A stretch of DNA of 64,000 nucleotides from Stachybotrys elegans (GCA_020746835.1 JAGPNK010000002.1:2604001-2668000), one strand, 5' to 3'. Positions 46,481 through 58,064 are shown, numbered from the stretch's first letter. The notes: generated by a model not told the origin, from the sequence alone. A program made the numbers and translations.

Positions 46481-49400
46481 TTACCTGGATCGAGGCTTGT
46501 CTGTGTCCTCGAGAAGCTCCCAAGGACGTCGAGGGTCGACCAAAGTCGAGAGACGCTGGTCTCCCCAGCGGGCACCAACGGTCACCCACACCTGCTTCTG
46601 AGGTGCCGTGTCGTCAAAGACCTCCCGACAGCCCGTCCATCTAAGACGACCCTCCCTCGTCATGGAACTGTTGCCCATGCCTCCGTTCGTCACCCACTCC
46701 TTGACCACGTTCTTAATGAACTCGACCTTGCGGCGGAAGTCATTCGCAGCGGGAATGCCCTGGATCTCGGGATCGATCTCGGGTCGTCGTCGACCAGCAG
46801 TAGTTGTGCGAGCAGTACGGCTGGCCGAGGGCTTGGATTGGAAATTCAGAAGCGTCTGTAGAGGGTAGGAGAGCATGGCACGGTCGTCGAGGGCTGAAGG
46901 GCCGATCGACCCCTCGGCAGCCAATCTCTCAGCTGCCTCTTGAGGGAGGTGCCAGAAGTGACACCAGGTGCCAGTCGCGTCGATCACAATTTTCGTGTGA
47001 TCAGGGAAGTTGAACTATCACTCATCAGCCAATACTCGCTGCGATCAGGGAATGATGAACAAACCTGTAGGTGCCCATCGCAGAAGACCCAGCAACCGAC
47101 GTCTCCGAATCGCTGGTAGAAAGTCACCAGTTCTGCCATGTTGTCCTTTGATCCGGGACTCATGACACTGGCAGTGTCTGCCTCTTCTGCCGACACAGCT
47201 TCATCACGACCATAGGCAATCATGTAGTTGGCAAACTTCTTCCAGAGAATAATTCTCTCCCGCTTGCGATGTTGGTAGATGTCCTTACCAGGATTCATCT
47301 TACCAGCTGTGCCGTCCTCCAAAATCGATACGCGGAAGTTTTCAGGCGAGACTGTTACCTCCGATAGACCATCCTCGGCATTGTTCTCAAAGAACTTGAT
47401 GGGCTCAGACATGGGCACAGGCTGATTTCTGTCCGCGTACGATGCATCTTGTCGTCGTAGGATATGGCGTTCAGCGCCGCGGATGAAGACTCCAGCTGGG
47501 GGCAGCATTGCCGTCTTGCTACCTTCGGTGGTGGGGATATCTCGCAGAATGCAGCCGACGCTGCCGTCGTTCAGGATGTAGCCCAACCCGAACTTGTTGG
47601 TGTAGTCAACCCACTTCACCACCACATGAGGGTGTGGTGGGGTAACAGTCTTGGAGGAGATGATGGCCATTGTGCGCGAGTTGAGAGCTCTCTCGAGCTC
47701 GGTTTGCAGCTTCTGCAGTCTCTCCAGTATGACATCGGGCTTGGTGCCTGGGATCTTGCTCTGATTCTCCGAGGGGCCAAAAAGAGTTGCTGGCCGAATC
47801 GACTCCGACTTTGTCCTCTGATGTCCGGCCGAAGAAGAGGGTGCAGTAGCCAGCTTGACCGGTCTCTCCGATCTCTCCACGGGTCTTTCTGAGGCCTGAG
47901 CCTCGGCTTGTGGCCTCGTTACGGGTAGCTTCGTCCTCACCGATCCACGAATGCTCCTTTGCAAGGTCTCGGTCGTCTCGGTCGTTGACCTCTCAGAGGT
48001 CGTCTCCCTTTGTGATCGCGCATGCGAGGCCTGCGAGACAGTTGTCGTCGTCTCTGACACTGGCTTGGTCCTGTGTGCGATCGGGGCAGCAGCAGGCCTG
48101 CCCTGGGCTCTCTGCTGGGCCGCAAAACTCTGAGGTGGCTGTCGAAGCAGGCCGGTAGGGGCTCGCTGGCTGCTAGGCTGTTGGTTCTCCCCGTTGCTGT
48201 TTGCTTGCTGCAGGCGTGCTGCCGCGTGTCTGGCGCGCAGCTTCTCCTGCTCCCTCACCCACTCTTCGAAAGGTCGGTAAACAAGATCCTCTGCCAAGGG
48301 AATCATCGGAGTCAAGCCGGCCTTCTCCTCGGCGGCCATCTCCTTCCATACTTGGGTGTGAACGAGCTGAGGCCCGCTCCAAGGACCAATGCAGCACTCG
48401 CGGCACATATCTTTCAGGTTTTGCAGTGACTGTGCCTGTAGGGACGAGCTCAGATGGTTGGTGTAGAATTCCTGTCGGTCGGGAGGCAGCTCTCGAAGTC
48501 GAGTGGTGATCTCTGCTTCAGCAGGCATATAGCCGACGGTGAAGAAAGGGTGCTGGAGGATGTCATCGGGCTCGGGGCGCCTGTCTGCGTCTTCGAGCAT
48601 AGTGGCAACGAGATCCTTTGCTTCCTGGCTGATGTATCGTTGTGTGGTTTCAGGGTTGGGCCATTCGTAGTCTCGCTCTCTTGCGCGACGATAAATCTCG
48701 TCCGTGGTGGACGACTGGAATGGTGGCTTCGAGGTAAACATGGCGAACCTGCGGTGCGTCAGAGGGGTCATCACTTTCGCCTGTGGCATGATTCACTAAC
48801 ATGATGATACCCAAGCTCCAAATATCGACCATGTGGTCATGGCCCTTCTTGCCCTTCTGCAGAATCTCGGGGGCAATGTAGTTGGGCGTTCCGCAAAGCG
48901 TCGTGCGACGAATGGTCTGCATGTCTCTACCAGTGACCAAAAGCGCAGCGAGACCGAAATCACCAATCTTTGCATTCATCTGAGAGTCGAGGAAGATGTT
49001 GCCCATCTTGAGATCACGATGGATAATGCCTTTGCTGTGCATATACTTGATGGCGCCGGCTATCTGAACAGAGTAGAAGCGGACCTCGGGCTCGGTGAGG
49101 CCCTTGCGTCGCTTGACCATGTCCATGAGAGACGCGTTGGGGCAAAGCTCGAGGACGAGGTAGGTGCAGTTATCGAAGGAGAAGGCCCTCAGGAATTGGA
49201 CAATGTTCTTGTGCTTCATCTTGGAGTGGATCTGAAGCTCGGTTTGAAACTACAGCAGGGTGTTAGGAGGCGTGTGCTTGTGCGTGGTCGAGGGACGCGT
49301 ACCTTTTGCTCCATCTTGGGAGGCATGCGGCTTTTCACAATCTTGAGGGCGTATTTCTCGCGGGAGGGCATGAGATAGCCGCTGTAGCAGATGGCGAAGC

Positions 49401-49638
49401 CACCCTTGCCGAGCAGCTTGCCGATCTGGTAGACAGCTCCATCGGGGCGTTGTGAGCTGGGAGGCTCCGCTACCTCGGGGGGAGGCGGTGGAGGGTGTTC
49501 CTTGTCCTTCGCAGCCTTGAGCTGGGCCGCAGTCTTGGTCTTGACCTCGGCCATCTTGGGAGCTCGCTGGGCGTTTGCGTCTCGGGGGGACAAGGGATCG
49601 ATTTCCACGGCGCCTCGGGGCGCCAGTCTATGGGACAT
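46481..49638 (-). CDS. CDC5: Polo-like kinase (Cdc5/Plk1 type)
   Basis: Mitotic Ser/Thr kinase acting at spindle poles, kinetochores and the division site. Four minus-strand exons (49303-49638, 48801-49249, 47065-48748, 46481-47014) give 1000 aa, longer than most polo kinases because of a 270-residue linker. The kinase domain has LGKGGFA (76-82), Lys99, HRD (189-191), DFG (209-211) and activation-loop TLCGTPNYIAPE with Thr229. After the linker (about 350-620) come two polo boxes: WVDYTNKFGLGY (641-652) opens the first, and FPDHTKIVI in exon 4 matches the second, with the His-x-Lys phosphopeptide pincer. Intron 2 uses a GTTAGT donor. The start at 49638 is preferred; an in-frame Met at 49737 would add 33 residues. 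It is divergent from OPA3, with a forkhead-type site between them. Confidence 0.96.
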
Positions 49639-50413
49639 GCTGCCCTGGGAGGGAATTGAGGGGAGGGACGCGAAGGGACGCGGCAATGGACCGATCGCGA
49701 GGAAGGTTGGCAAGCAGTCTCTGATGAGGGTTAGCAACAGATAGGATTGGACATGGCAGCCAGCCAGTTAGTGAGTGGAATTGTACCAGGAGAAAGACTG
49801 TCCGTTGCCCGTATCCGGCCCGTGTTGGATCTTAAAAGAGATATAGAAGGATGAAAGGGATGTTGAGCTTGGTTGCTTTTTCTGGGGAGACATGGGATGG
49901 CAGTAGCGGCTCTGATTGGCCGCTGTTTGTTTACTTCCATTTCCTCTTTGTTGCTACCTGACAACCTCAAAGGGTCCACACCATCCCTCTCCAACCAACC
50001 AACCTAGCGTAGGTCGCTAAAACTCATACTAACTGGATTGGTCTGATATTTCTTCTCAATTGAGAATGCGAATTTGAAGCGTGGCGGCGTCTCACTCTGT
50101 GCCAGCCACTGTGGCTGATGCGGCTCCACGGAAGGTGCCGGCTTTCACGGAACGGAGCTGAAGGACGTAAGGATGCCTCTGACTCCGACCTGGACGGCAG
50201 TGGAAACCCGGCGAAGACGTCGTCATAACACAGGTCCCGGTACTGTGAAAACCATGCTCGACACCGCGGCGCCTGCATTCATAAACTGAACCCGTGTATC
50301 CATCGAGTCCACCTACGCCATTATACTTAGGTCAATCGGTTCGCCAGGTCCTCCCCCCCCCACAACCAACGCAGACATTCGAACAAGTCTTGGCAGACGA
50401 CACGCCGCCCGCC
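49639..50413. other. Divergent intergenic region of polo kinase and OPA3-like genes
   Basis: This 775-bp spacer serves two divergent genes. It contains a forkhead-type site (49925-49934) and a nearby TTGCTA. The right side carries a C9 run at about 50353-50361 just before the OPA3 start. No further gene was seen. Confidence 0.5.
49925..49934 (-). promoter_or_regulatory. Forkhead-type site GTAAACAAAC
   Basis: On the minus strand this reads GTAAACAAAC, matching the forkhead consensus GTAAACAA exactly, about 290 bp upstream of the polo kinase start. Yeast CDC5 and fission yeast plo1 are both mitotically induced through forkhead factors at such sites. Function here is inferred. Confidence 0.45.
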
Positions 50414-51133
50414 ATGGTCCCCCTTCCCTTATTCAAGCTCGCGGCCCTCCTCGTGCGGCACGTCTCCAAGTATGGCGCAGTACGTCTCCAGCCCAGCAGG
50501 GAAATGCCCCATTGATCCCCTCGACAGGAGCTGACCACGCCGAGCTAGAACCGCATCAAGGCACAAGCCCACGACCACCCACGCTTCCGGGCGTTTGCTG
50601 CGCGATACGGACAGGCCATACATCAATTGAACATGAGGATGTCGGTAGCGCTGCTACGTGACCCGGAGGCGACCCGACGCGCCAAGGAACAGGCCGAGGC
50701 GCCCACGGTCAAGACGGAGGAGCAGCAGAGGCGCGACGATGAGGCCAAGAAGTCGAACCCACGCGGCAGCACGACACGCACGATTCCCTTCCAGAACGTC
50801 TGGCAGCGCAAATTCCGGCCCCTGCCCGAGGCCAAGGCCGTGGACCTCTTCGCCGACGTGGCAGGCGACGCCTTCATCCTCGGCGTGGCGGGCGGCCTCA
50901 TCGTCTACGAATACTGGAAGGCGTCGCAGAAACCCGACGCCAACAAGGTGCGCATAGAGGAGCTCGAGAACAAGCTGGAGGAGATGAAGAAGAGGGAGGA
51001 GGAGCTTGCGGCGGCGGAGGAGAAGCAGAGGCTGCGGTTCGAGGCGCTGGAGGATGCCCTGCGAGCGCTGCGGGATCCCAAGTCGAAACAGCCTCTGCTG
51101 CCGAGCCTGCAAAACAGCTCATGCATGGCATGA
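50414..51133 (+). CDS. OPA3: OPA3-like mitochondrial protein
   Basis: Two exons (50414-50479 and 50549-51133) give 216 aa. The N-terminus MVPLPLFKLAALLVRHVSKYGANRIKAQA is typical of OPA3: a hydrophobic and basic amphipathic segment followed by the conserved NRIK region, here created exactly at the splice junction. Then come FRAFAARYGQAIHQLNMRM and a Gly-rich hydrophobic stretch (DAFILGVAGGLIVYEY, about 150-165) that probably enters a membrane. The C-terminal 45 residues form a charged coiled coil (EELENKLEEMKKREEEL). OPA3 proteins are mitochondrial and affect organelle morphology and lipid metabolism; their exact molecular role is unsettled. It lies divergent from the polo kinase gene. Confidence 0.92.
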
Positions 51134-51525
51134 CGGAAGATGTTTCGAATCATACCAATTCGTTGCGCGAGGATTGTACCGAGGCGACCAACTGGCCAGC
51201 CCGCCAGCCACACCACACCGCACCACCCCACATGTTCGATGAACAAAACGACATTTCTTCTCTGTAGCATTGAAAGTCTTGTATATCTAGCACCACGCCC
51301 ACCTTATATCATGTCACAGTTAGCACGAATGCCGTTGGATAGGGCTCATAGATGGCGTATCGGAAGGAGCACTGGGGTTCTTTCCCAACATGTATGCAGT
51401 TAACTTTGTACAAAGCAGTAGCAGGAGCAGAATTTCTACAATACCCTACCAGGTACCTTGGCACTTCAAAACCAATCGGCTCTCATACCAATGACGAACA
51501 CAGCACTTTGAGGACTGCCTTGAAA
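51134..51525. other. Short intergenic region
   Basis: Holds the 3' end of the OPA3-like gene and the leader of the next gene. The frame of the next gene stays open upstream to 51352, so part of this interval may be coding. Confidence 0.45.
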
Positions 51526-52268
51526 ATGTTCTGTTCTTCCATCAGAAAGAGACCCAGCTGGGCATCGGCCGTCTCTGCGCTTGCCAGAAGCCGACCGCCT
51601 GGCTGGAAAGGTGAGCGGCATAGCGGGCAGCTAGTAGGCAGGTGGACTTGCTGACGACTTGGCAGAGCAGAATCTTGTCACGCACGATATCGCCTTTCCC
51701 ATGGTGGGCAGCCCTGGCAGCATGTTCAGGCTCGTGCTTTTGTCCGAGGATGACGTGGGGACCGAGCAGGCAGCGGAGCGGATCGAGAGATTGTGCTTGC
51801 TAGATGGCGGGAGGCATGTGGCTATTGTGCTCCTCTTGAGCAGCGAGCGTGGCATGGTGGCTTTGGTTCAGCTCCAGGCAGCGTACGTCTTCCAGGTGCT
51901 ACTGTGGACCGCATTTTAACAGAGGTCATAGAACAATGCTTAACCACCAGGTTCCCATTCTTCCGATATCTTGTACTGCGGATCTGGTCCCGTGCCTCGA
52001 CTCTCTTCGGCTGGAGACCAACAGCAGCATGCAGCCCCAACAAGTGCCAGGCGACTCGGGCCGGGATCTTGTTGCTCGTTGCGTGCGAGGCCCGCCGCTG
52101 TCTCCCAGGAAAGCGGGCTATCTGACGGATTACTTCGGAGACATGAAGGGGCTGGTAGGCAGTACGTCCTCTCCTCAAGGGCAGAGAGCCATATGCGACC
52201 TGGTGGGCGAGAGGGATGGGCGGCGGGTAATTGCTTTCTTCACGGAGGGGCCAAGGCTACCAGACTGA
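51526..52268 (+). CDS. Uncharacterised three-exon protein
   Basis: I do not recognise this family. The model has exons 51526-51610, 51666-51895 and 51951-52268, about 210 aa. Intron 1 (GTGAGC...GGCAG) joins RSRPPGWK to EQNLVTHD. Intron 2 uses a weak GTGCTA donor after TTCCAG; an alternative GTACGT donor lies 13 bp before it but leads into a different downstream frame that also stays open (ending about 52125). The predicted protein has alternating strands and helices (DIAFPMVGSPGSMFRLVLLSED, ERIERLCLLDGGRHVAIVLLLSS, VPILPISCTADLVPCLDSL), suggesting a small alpha/beta fold. The start is uncertain: an in-frame ATG lies at 51352. Codon use and splice signals favour a real gene. Confidence 0.55.
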
Positions 52269-53518
52269 CGGATCTATTGTCTACTGCGCTCGACATAATG
52301 GTAGGAAGAGAGCTATATAGGTGGGACGGGGTATGGAAACACATGGCGATAGAACCAACACTCGTTCGGATGGCGGAACACTGTGGATGGTATCCATAGG
52401 GTGGTTGATCAGTACGCCGATGAGCAGCGTTTGGGACACATGTTGCATAGCATTAGATCCCGTTCCACGGCGCTGGGACTGCTAAACTACGGGGGAAAAC
52501 ATGGGAAATGGAGAATCTCGAAATGTTTCGGGAAAACGACAACCAACACGTTGAATCAAGGACCAACCAGAGAGGCGCGAGAGGTAGACGAGGCGGTAGC
52601 GTCGAGCGGCGGAGCATCCACCGCCTGGGAGTGAGACTGGGACATGCATGTGACGGGAGGGAGTGATGCGCGATGCAGCCGCCAGGTCGGCCGGCAAGCG
52701 ACCGCAACGCCAGGGCGCATAAATGCCCGGCGTACAGCGAGGCCGCCTCTGGTCCGCCCTCGCATGTCATGCGGCCTCTTCCCCCGCAATATCGGGTGAT
52801 GGAGGCCGTGGTTGGATGGAGGATGCGGAGAGTCGAGGAGCCGGCCAATCAGAGGGGGCGCAGAGCCGCCGTGCCCAGCCACCCAGCCATCCAGCTCTTC
52901 GCTTTTGCCCAAGCGGCCGAGTCGCGAGCCAGTCACAAGGCGCCAATGGGCTCTGGGGGCTGAATGGCGACCTGCGATGGTACGTCGAGTATGCACTCGT
53001 GTAGGCTATGGCAAATGTGTGAGCGCAGAGTTGCCTTGGGCTGCTGACCTCAGATGGAACGACTTGTATTAGCAGCCGGAATGAGACGTCGAGGTTTATT
53101 TTCAGCCACGAAGCTGTACATAGTATGTGTATTAGGTAGTGTGGTGTGGTGATGGCGCAGCCACTCACAATGGGGAATTGACGGTGTGCGTATGAATGTA
53201 TCCGACCTACTCTATCGACCCCACACATGATATGGGAAATGTTTCCCTGGAAAGAGCATGCAGTAGCGTCGGCTGGTGACATGCTGGCATCCATCTGTTT
53301 TAGTCTCTTCGATATAGTAGTTTCTGTCAGGATGAATCAAAAGATTGAACGAAAGAACGGCCCGCAGCCTCCTCCGATCTTGGACGATGGAAATCACAGA
53401 TCAAATCGTACGATTTTCCATCTTTTGTTTTGCTGCGGACGAACTACGTCGACGGGACGAGCAGACGGAAACCGGACGATGATGGCGCGCTCAGCAAAGC
53501 AAGGAGGAGTGTGTGACC

Positions 53519-53669
53519 GGGGGGGGGGGGGGGGGGGGGGATTCGATAGTCCTGCGTGATGCATTGCCATGCACACAAGTCAAATCAACCAAGTCAAAGG
53601 TGGTCCCCCAAACACGGGTTGCCTCAGCACTCGGCACGCCAGGGACCCCCCCCCCCCCCCCCCCCCCCC
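53519..53669. repeat. Facing homopolymer tracts G22 and C24
   Basis: Twenty-two G at 53519-53540 and twenty-four C at 53646-53669 lie 105 bp apart on the same strand, forming an inverted homopolymer pair. The bases between and beside them do not extend the pairing. The pair could form a long GC stem, a G-quadruplex or a triplex, and the exact lengths may be unreliable in assembly. Confidence 0.8.
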
Positions 53670-54222
53670 GCCCTGGCCCAGACGCTGTACGCTTCACGAC
53701 CCGACAAGGGAAAAGGGTTGACGCTATCGAAAGCAGAAGGTAACGAAGCGATTTGAGATCGAGGCGATTGTGAGATTCAGGTAAAGAAAAAAACAACAGC
53801 AAACGTATCCAAGCTTCTCCCTCTCTTGAAGCAGATTTCAGATCTGAATCGCGAGCGGCGCAGAAGCATCATGAACGAGGAAAGAGAGTTGGAAGATGAT
53901 GCACTTTGCCCTTTTCTGCATCGTCGCAAGGGGCGTAACAGACCCCCCTCCTGTCCCCTTTGCCCAGCCCTTGGCCCTTCACACAGGAGCCCACACCGCC
54001 CAGCCTCGACCGCGCGCTATCCCCCTTTTGCGGCAAGAGCCAGCGCGGGAAGCCCAGCGATTGGCCTCGTCGTGCAGCGCGTAACCGCCCACAGGCGGCC
54101 AATCAGGGCACCCTGCCTCGACCGGCCACCATCCATCAACCCATCACCCAATCTTCGCTTTCTTCAACCCCCCCGGGCCGGATGCTCTTCGATGCGAGTG
54201 TGACCACCCACCGCAATGTGGG

Positions 54223-54244
54223 TGCATGCATGCATGCATGCATA
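54223..54244. repeat. (TGCA)n tetranucleotide repeat
   Basis: Five tandem TGCA units, a self-complementary tract. Confidence 0.85.
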
Positions 54245-55384
54245 TCCGTCCGCGCGATTCTCGCTGCTTGCTCATCGCCCCATCCCGGCGCTTGCAGCTC
54301 TCTCTCTTCTCCCCTCTCACTTGTCCCCAATCACACGCCGTAGACGAATAGGAAGCCAAAGAAAAGTATGTACCAAGAAGATGCATCCCGTAGACACACA
54401 AAACCTCCGCATTCTCCCACGCTCGCCCTCTTTCCCTTAAAACTCGTTGCGCCGCTCCCTCTCCCCCCGCAAAGAAGAGAAGGTTTCCCTTTTTCCTTCT
54501 CTCTCCTTCCCCATTGCCACCGCTCAAACACTTCGAAACCCGTAGGGTGCCCCCCTCACAGATTCTGCGACCGCTCACCCCTGCCGCCTATCAAGCAGCG
54601 CTCGGGCCCCATAAACCCTTTGGAAACTCTCTTACACTGCGAAGCCACCGCTGAACCAAGGCTTCCTCCACCACGGGACATTGTCGTCGTCGTCGCCCTC
54701 GCCCTCGTCAGTCCGTCGTCTCATACCTGGACCCTACCTGAAATCCGCACCCACCAAACTACCCACTACCCACCACCCTGCCCTGCCCTGCCCTGGATCG
54801 CCGCCGTCCCAGCATCGTATGCCAGCTACAGCCTCAACCCATCGACAACCACCCCGGACCGTTTCTGCCCCGTCTGATACATGTCGCGAGTCTGAACTCG
54901 TTCGTCCCAGTTTCAACCCTCATCGGCCTCAGCCCTCTCCGGAGGGGGTCTGCCCACTTGGCGCCCTGTCGACAAACCGTCTCGCATAGACAGATATAAT
55001 CCCGTCGTCCCAACTCTCTGGGCCTTCTCTCTCTCTCTTGCTCCCCACCCGCTCTCTTCTTCACTTCACTTCACTTCGCTTCTTTTACCTGACAGCTTGG
55101 CCTGTCGGTTTAACCATTCCCTTTAATCAAACAACCTTCTTTTTTATTTTCTTTCTTTCCAATCCCAGGTCCGGTTACCTGTCACGTCCAACGAACACCC
55201 CTCCTTCGCTGTCCCTTCCTATCTTTGAGAGTTGAGAGTGTCTTTTTTGCCGGTTTCAACAAGGATAAACGGAACAATTTTGACGATTACGACGACGAGA
55301 ATTTTTCGATATCGATCTCATCACCACCCTTTTACCGACATCAATCTTTTCTCTCTCTAGACAACCTACTTTCCAACCGTCAAA

Positions 55385-55942
55385 ATGGGCAAGCTTATCA
55401 AGAACCACTGGGCTCGTCTCATCATCCTCAGCGCTGCAGCCTGTACGTTCTCAGTCCTATACCCCCTCCCCCACCTCCTTCATCTCGCTAACACACATCC
55501 CAACAGACCAGGTCGCCGCTGCTATCGAAGGCTTCTTCTGGCCCAAGATCTTCTGGGATTTCCTCACCAAGACCCTCGATGGTGCCGTCAAGCCCATCCC
55601 GGCTCTCCAGATCATTAACCTCGTGTTTGGTCTCTTCATGTTCGCTCTCGAGTGGCCCTTCCCTGGCCTCGGCGGCAGCGCCATCCACCGCTCTCTCGAG
55701 TTCCGTCTCGCCATCCTTCCCCTGACCGCTCTGTCCGCTGCTCTGCTCTACCAAGCCACCAACCCGGCCATCTACTACATGATTGGCATGGTTGTCTACT
55801 TCTGGGCCTACAGCGAGGGAGAGGTTAGTTCATCCGCCCACCTGATACCACTGGAACCCATAGCTAACATTCAATTTCCCAGATCATCTGTGCTACTCCT
55901 TGGACTCTTCCCCAGCGTGGCAAGGGTGGCTCCAGGGTCTAA
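55385..55942 (+). CDS. pro41: PRO41/NoxD-like small membrane protein
   Basis: Three exons (55385-55442, 55507-55823, 55883-55942) give 144 aa. The protein begins MGKLIKNHWARLIILSAAAYQVAAA and has four hydrophobic segments (about 11-28, 49-67, 80-97 and 104-120), with conserved-looking FFWPKIFWDF and AIYYMIGMVVYFWAYSEGE, and a basic C-terminus (PQRGKGGSRV). Size, topology and N-terminus fit the filamentous-fungal PRO41/NoxD proteins, ER membrane proteins needed with NADPH oxidase NOX1 for sexual development and differentiation and compared with animal p22phox. I recognise the pattern from memory, so another small fungal membrane family is the alternative. Intron 2 uses a GTTAGT donor. A long pyrimidine-rich leader precedes it. 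Confidence 0.6.
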
Positions 55943-57316
55943 GTCGCCACGCCTGGACCCTCTGACAACACACACCTCCGAATTCCTCAGATCCACATGC
56001 TCCCCTAGCTGGGACATTACGATTGTTTGGAGCCCATGTGTATATACCGAGCCAGACAAAAGCAAACCAATTCAAGAACAAAAGACATTCTGGGTCATGA
56101 CATCGGAAGCCTTTTGTGCATTTCATCAGGAATGATAGCCTTTCATTCCTCTCTCCACGGGATCTCCTTGTCGATCGATCACCACGACTCGACCAGACGG
56201 CGTTCAGCGGGCTTTTTTCCACTTCCATTGCATCACGGCGAAAGAGGCGGAGCACCAGGGAGTGCTTGGGACTGGGAAGGGGCTTGGGAGTCTTGTCCAA
56301 GCGACAGCACCAAGCACGATGCCCACCTTGGCCATCGTGAAAACCCCTTCCCTGGCACTGTAGACATTTTAATACTACACTCACGATGGCACACAAACAT
56401 GTACAGATAACGGACAGGGTCAGTTAGATACCACTTTAGAAGAAGGGCAGCACAGCATACCGAAATCAGGAGGGCTTAAAAAAATTTCAAAATTACATTT
56501 CCACAATCTCGTAACCCCGTTGTCTCCTAGCCCTGCCCTGCCCCGTGAGTGAAGCCCGAAACGTGCAAAGGGCCGTGATGAAACCACGGTGCTCGTCATT
56601 AGGCCGAGCAACCGCTCGGCCCTCCCGCCCGTCCCCCTTCCGAAACCTCGCCCCGTTTTGGGTGGGTTTGAGACCGGACAAGGGGGGGTTCCGACCCCTG
56701 GCTTCATACTATCAAGTCTTATAGCCTTGGGTGAAGAAGGGCTAACGCAGTGCGGTAGCCCCTGAGAGCCTCCCAGGTTCGTGAAGAAATATCTATCACT
56801 TATCCCAGAGCTATACATAAATAATCAAGTCTTTTATTCCTGCATATATCCAGCATCCTGCTCATGCACACAACCATTCTAATCACCGGGGCGCTTCGCA
56901 GCCTCAGGCCGTGTCCCTGACGCTGCTGTGCCATCAATTATCGGGGCAAAGCACCCCAGCGCTACGCCAGGGCACTGATCTGACCGTCGCCTTATGTCAC
57001 CTCCAACGACTACGGATCTACTTTACTGCAAGACACCACACCGGCATACTGGAGACGATGAACTACACAAGGCACAAGACACAAGACACAGCATCATTGT
57101 TGTCACAAAGCTTGGTAACTTTTTGTAGGGCTGCAGTGTCCCATTGTAGCCTGCTGTAAGAGAAAAGAGAATAGCTACTTGCCAGCCATGGTGGGCTTCG
57201 AGTCGCTGCTCTTGCAGCAACGTCGTTCTTTGCTCTTTGCAGGCTCTGGTTGTCCCTACGCCATCATTTCATTCCCTCGAAAATGCTCATACACACAAAC
57301 GCCTGACATCATTAGA
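55943..57316. other. Convergent intergenic region
   Basis: Holds the 3' ends of the PRO41-like (+) and Rtc3-like (-) genes, 1.37 kb apart. A perfect 8-bp hairpin lies at 56602-56621. ORFs such as 55893-56396 and 56420-56818 (-) lack recognisable features. Confidence 0.5.
56602..56621. repeat. Perfect 8-bp hairpin with 4-nt loop
   Basis: GGCCGAGC, loop AACC, GCTCGGCC. It is GC-rich and perfect on either strand, in the convergent 3' spacer, not near a visible gene end. Confidence 0.7.
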
Positions 57317-58064
57317 TTAGTGGGCGACCATGGCGCCCATGCTGTCGTTCTTGTTTCCTTGGCGGGCGGGCATCTGTGATTCCAGTCAGCATCGTGTACT
57401 ACAAGACCTGCCGCTCGCTATATTCTCGGATGGGAACTAACCTCCATCACCTGCGCCGAGCCCTGCTGGAGGATCTTCTTGATCACCTCATCCTCATCCT
57501 CTGTGTCGAAGTGAGCCGCCAGAGTGCTCTTGGAAGCGGTATCATAGGTTCCCTGAGCGCCTTGCCTGTAGAAAAAGAGTTAGTCGCTGTACCAATTGGG
57601 CAAAAAATTGAATTGAGTGACGGATGTGATGATGCACGCAGGGGGATGATGATGGTGTGTCCTGATAGCGAGGGCGCTTAAGTGTCATGTGCGGCCCAGA
57701 GGACGACCTGCATACAGCCCAGACACAGCAGCGTGTAACCGCCCATTCGTAACCAAAGCAAACGCCTAGGGATGGATGGTCCGGTGCTTGGCCATACTCT
57801 TTAAAGAAACAAGGAATGGCCGCAAAAATCGGTGCATGTGTGCAGGAGTATTGTGGTGGCGGAGGCAGGGTATGGTGAGGGTGATGCTTACTTGTGGGTT
57901 GTGAAGACGCTGAAACGGGATACGAAGTGTGCCAGAGGGATGCTCTTGTCGCTCAGCCACTTCTTGTAAAGGTCGGCGTCGTCGACGAAAACGATGAAGT
58001 CCTCGCTGTCCCCCTTGTCACTCTTGAAGTGAACCTTGGTCTGGGTAGCCTCGCCTCGAGTCAT
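57317..58064 (-). CDS. RTC3: Rtc3-like SBDS-domain protein
   Basis: Three minus-strand exons (57892-58064, 57442-57565, 57317-57373) give 117 aa. The protein begins MTRGEATQTKVHFKSDKGDSEDFIVFVDDADLYKKWLSDKSIPLAHFVSRFSVF, then GAQGTYDTASKSTLAAHF and EDEVIKKILQQG, which fits the isolated N-terminal SBDS fold seen in yeast Rtc3 (YHR087W), a short relative of the ribosome-maturation factor Sdo1. The full SBDS/Sdo1 length is about 250 aa, so this is not Sdo1 itself. Yeast Rtc3 is a small stress-related protein with an RNA-metabolism link; function here is inferred. Intron 1 is long (326 nt) and intron 2 (68 nt) uses a GTTAGT donor. The last exon encodes only 18 residues. Confidence 0.85.

Larger units (their letters stand above)
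52269..55384. other. 3.1-kb intergenic region with homopolymer tracts
   Basis: No convincing gene. It contains the G22 and C24 tracts (53519-53669), a TGCA repeat (54223-54244), CCCTG repeats near 54778-54797 and CACTT repeats near 55060-55078. From about 54400 to 55384 it is strongly pyrimidine-rich, as expected of the promoter and leader of the PRO41-like gene. Confidence 0.5.

Noticed and set aside
53513..53756. Open frames running through the G and C tracts
   Set aside because: They encode only poly-Gly or poly-Pro from the homopolymers and are artefacts of composition.
57620..57670. Possible C/D snoRNA opposite Rtc3 intron 1 (GTGATGA and CTGA)
   Set aside because: The two boxes are only about 35 nt apart, have no terminal stem and lie on the strand opposite the intron.
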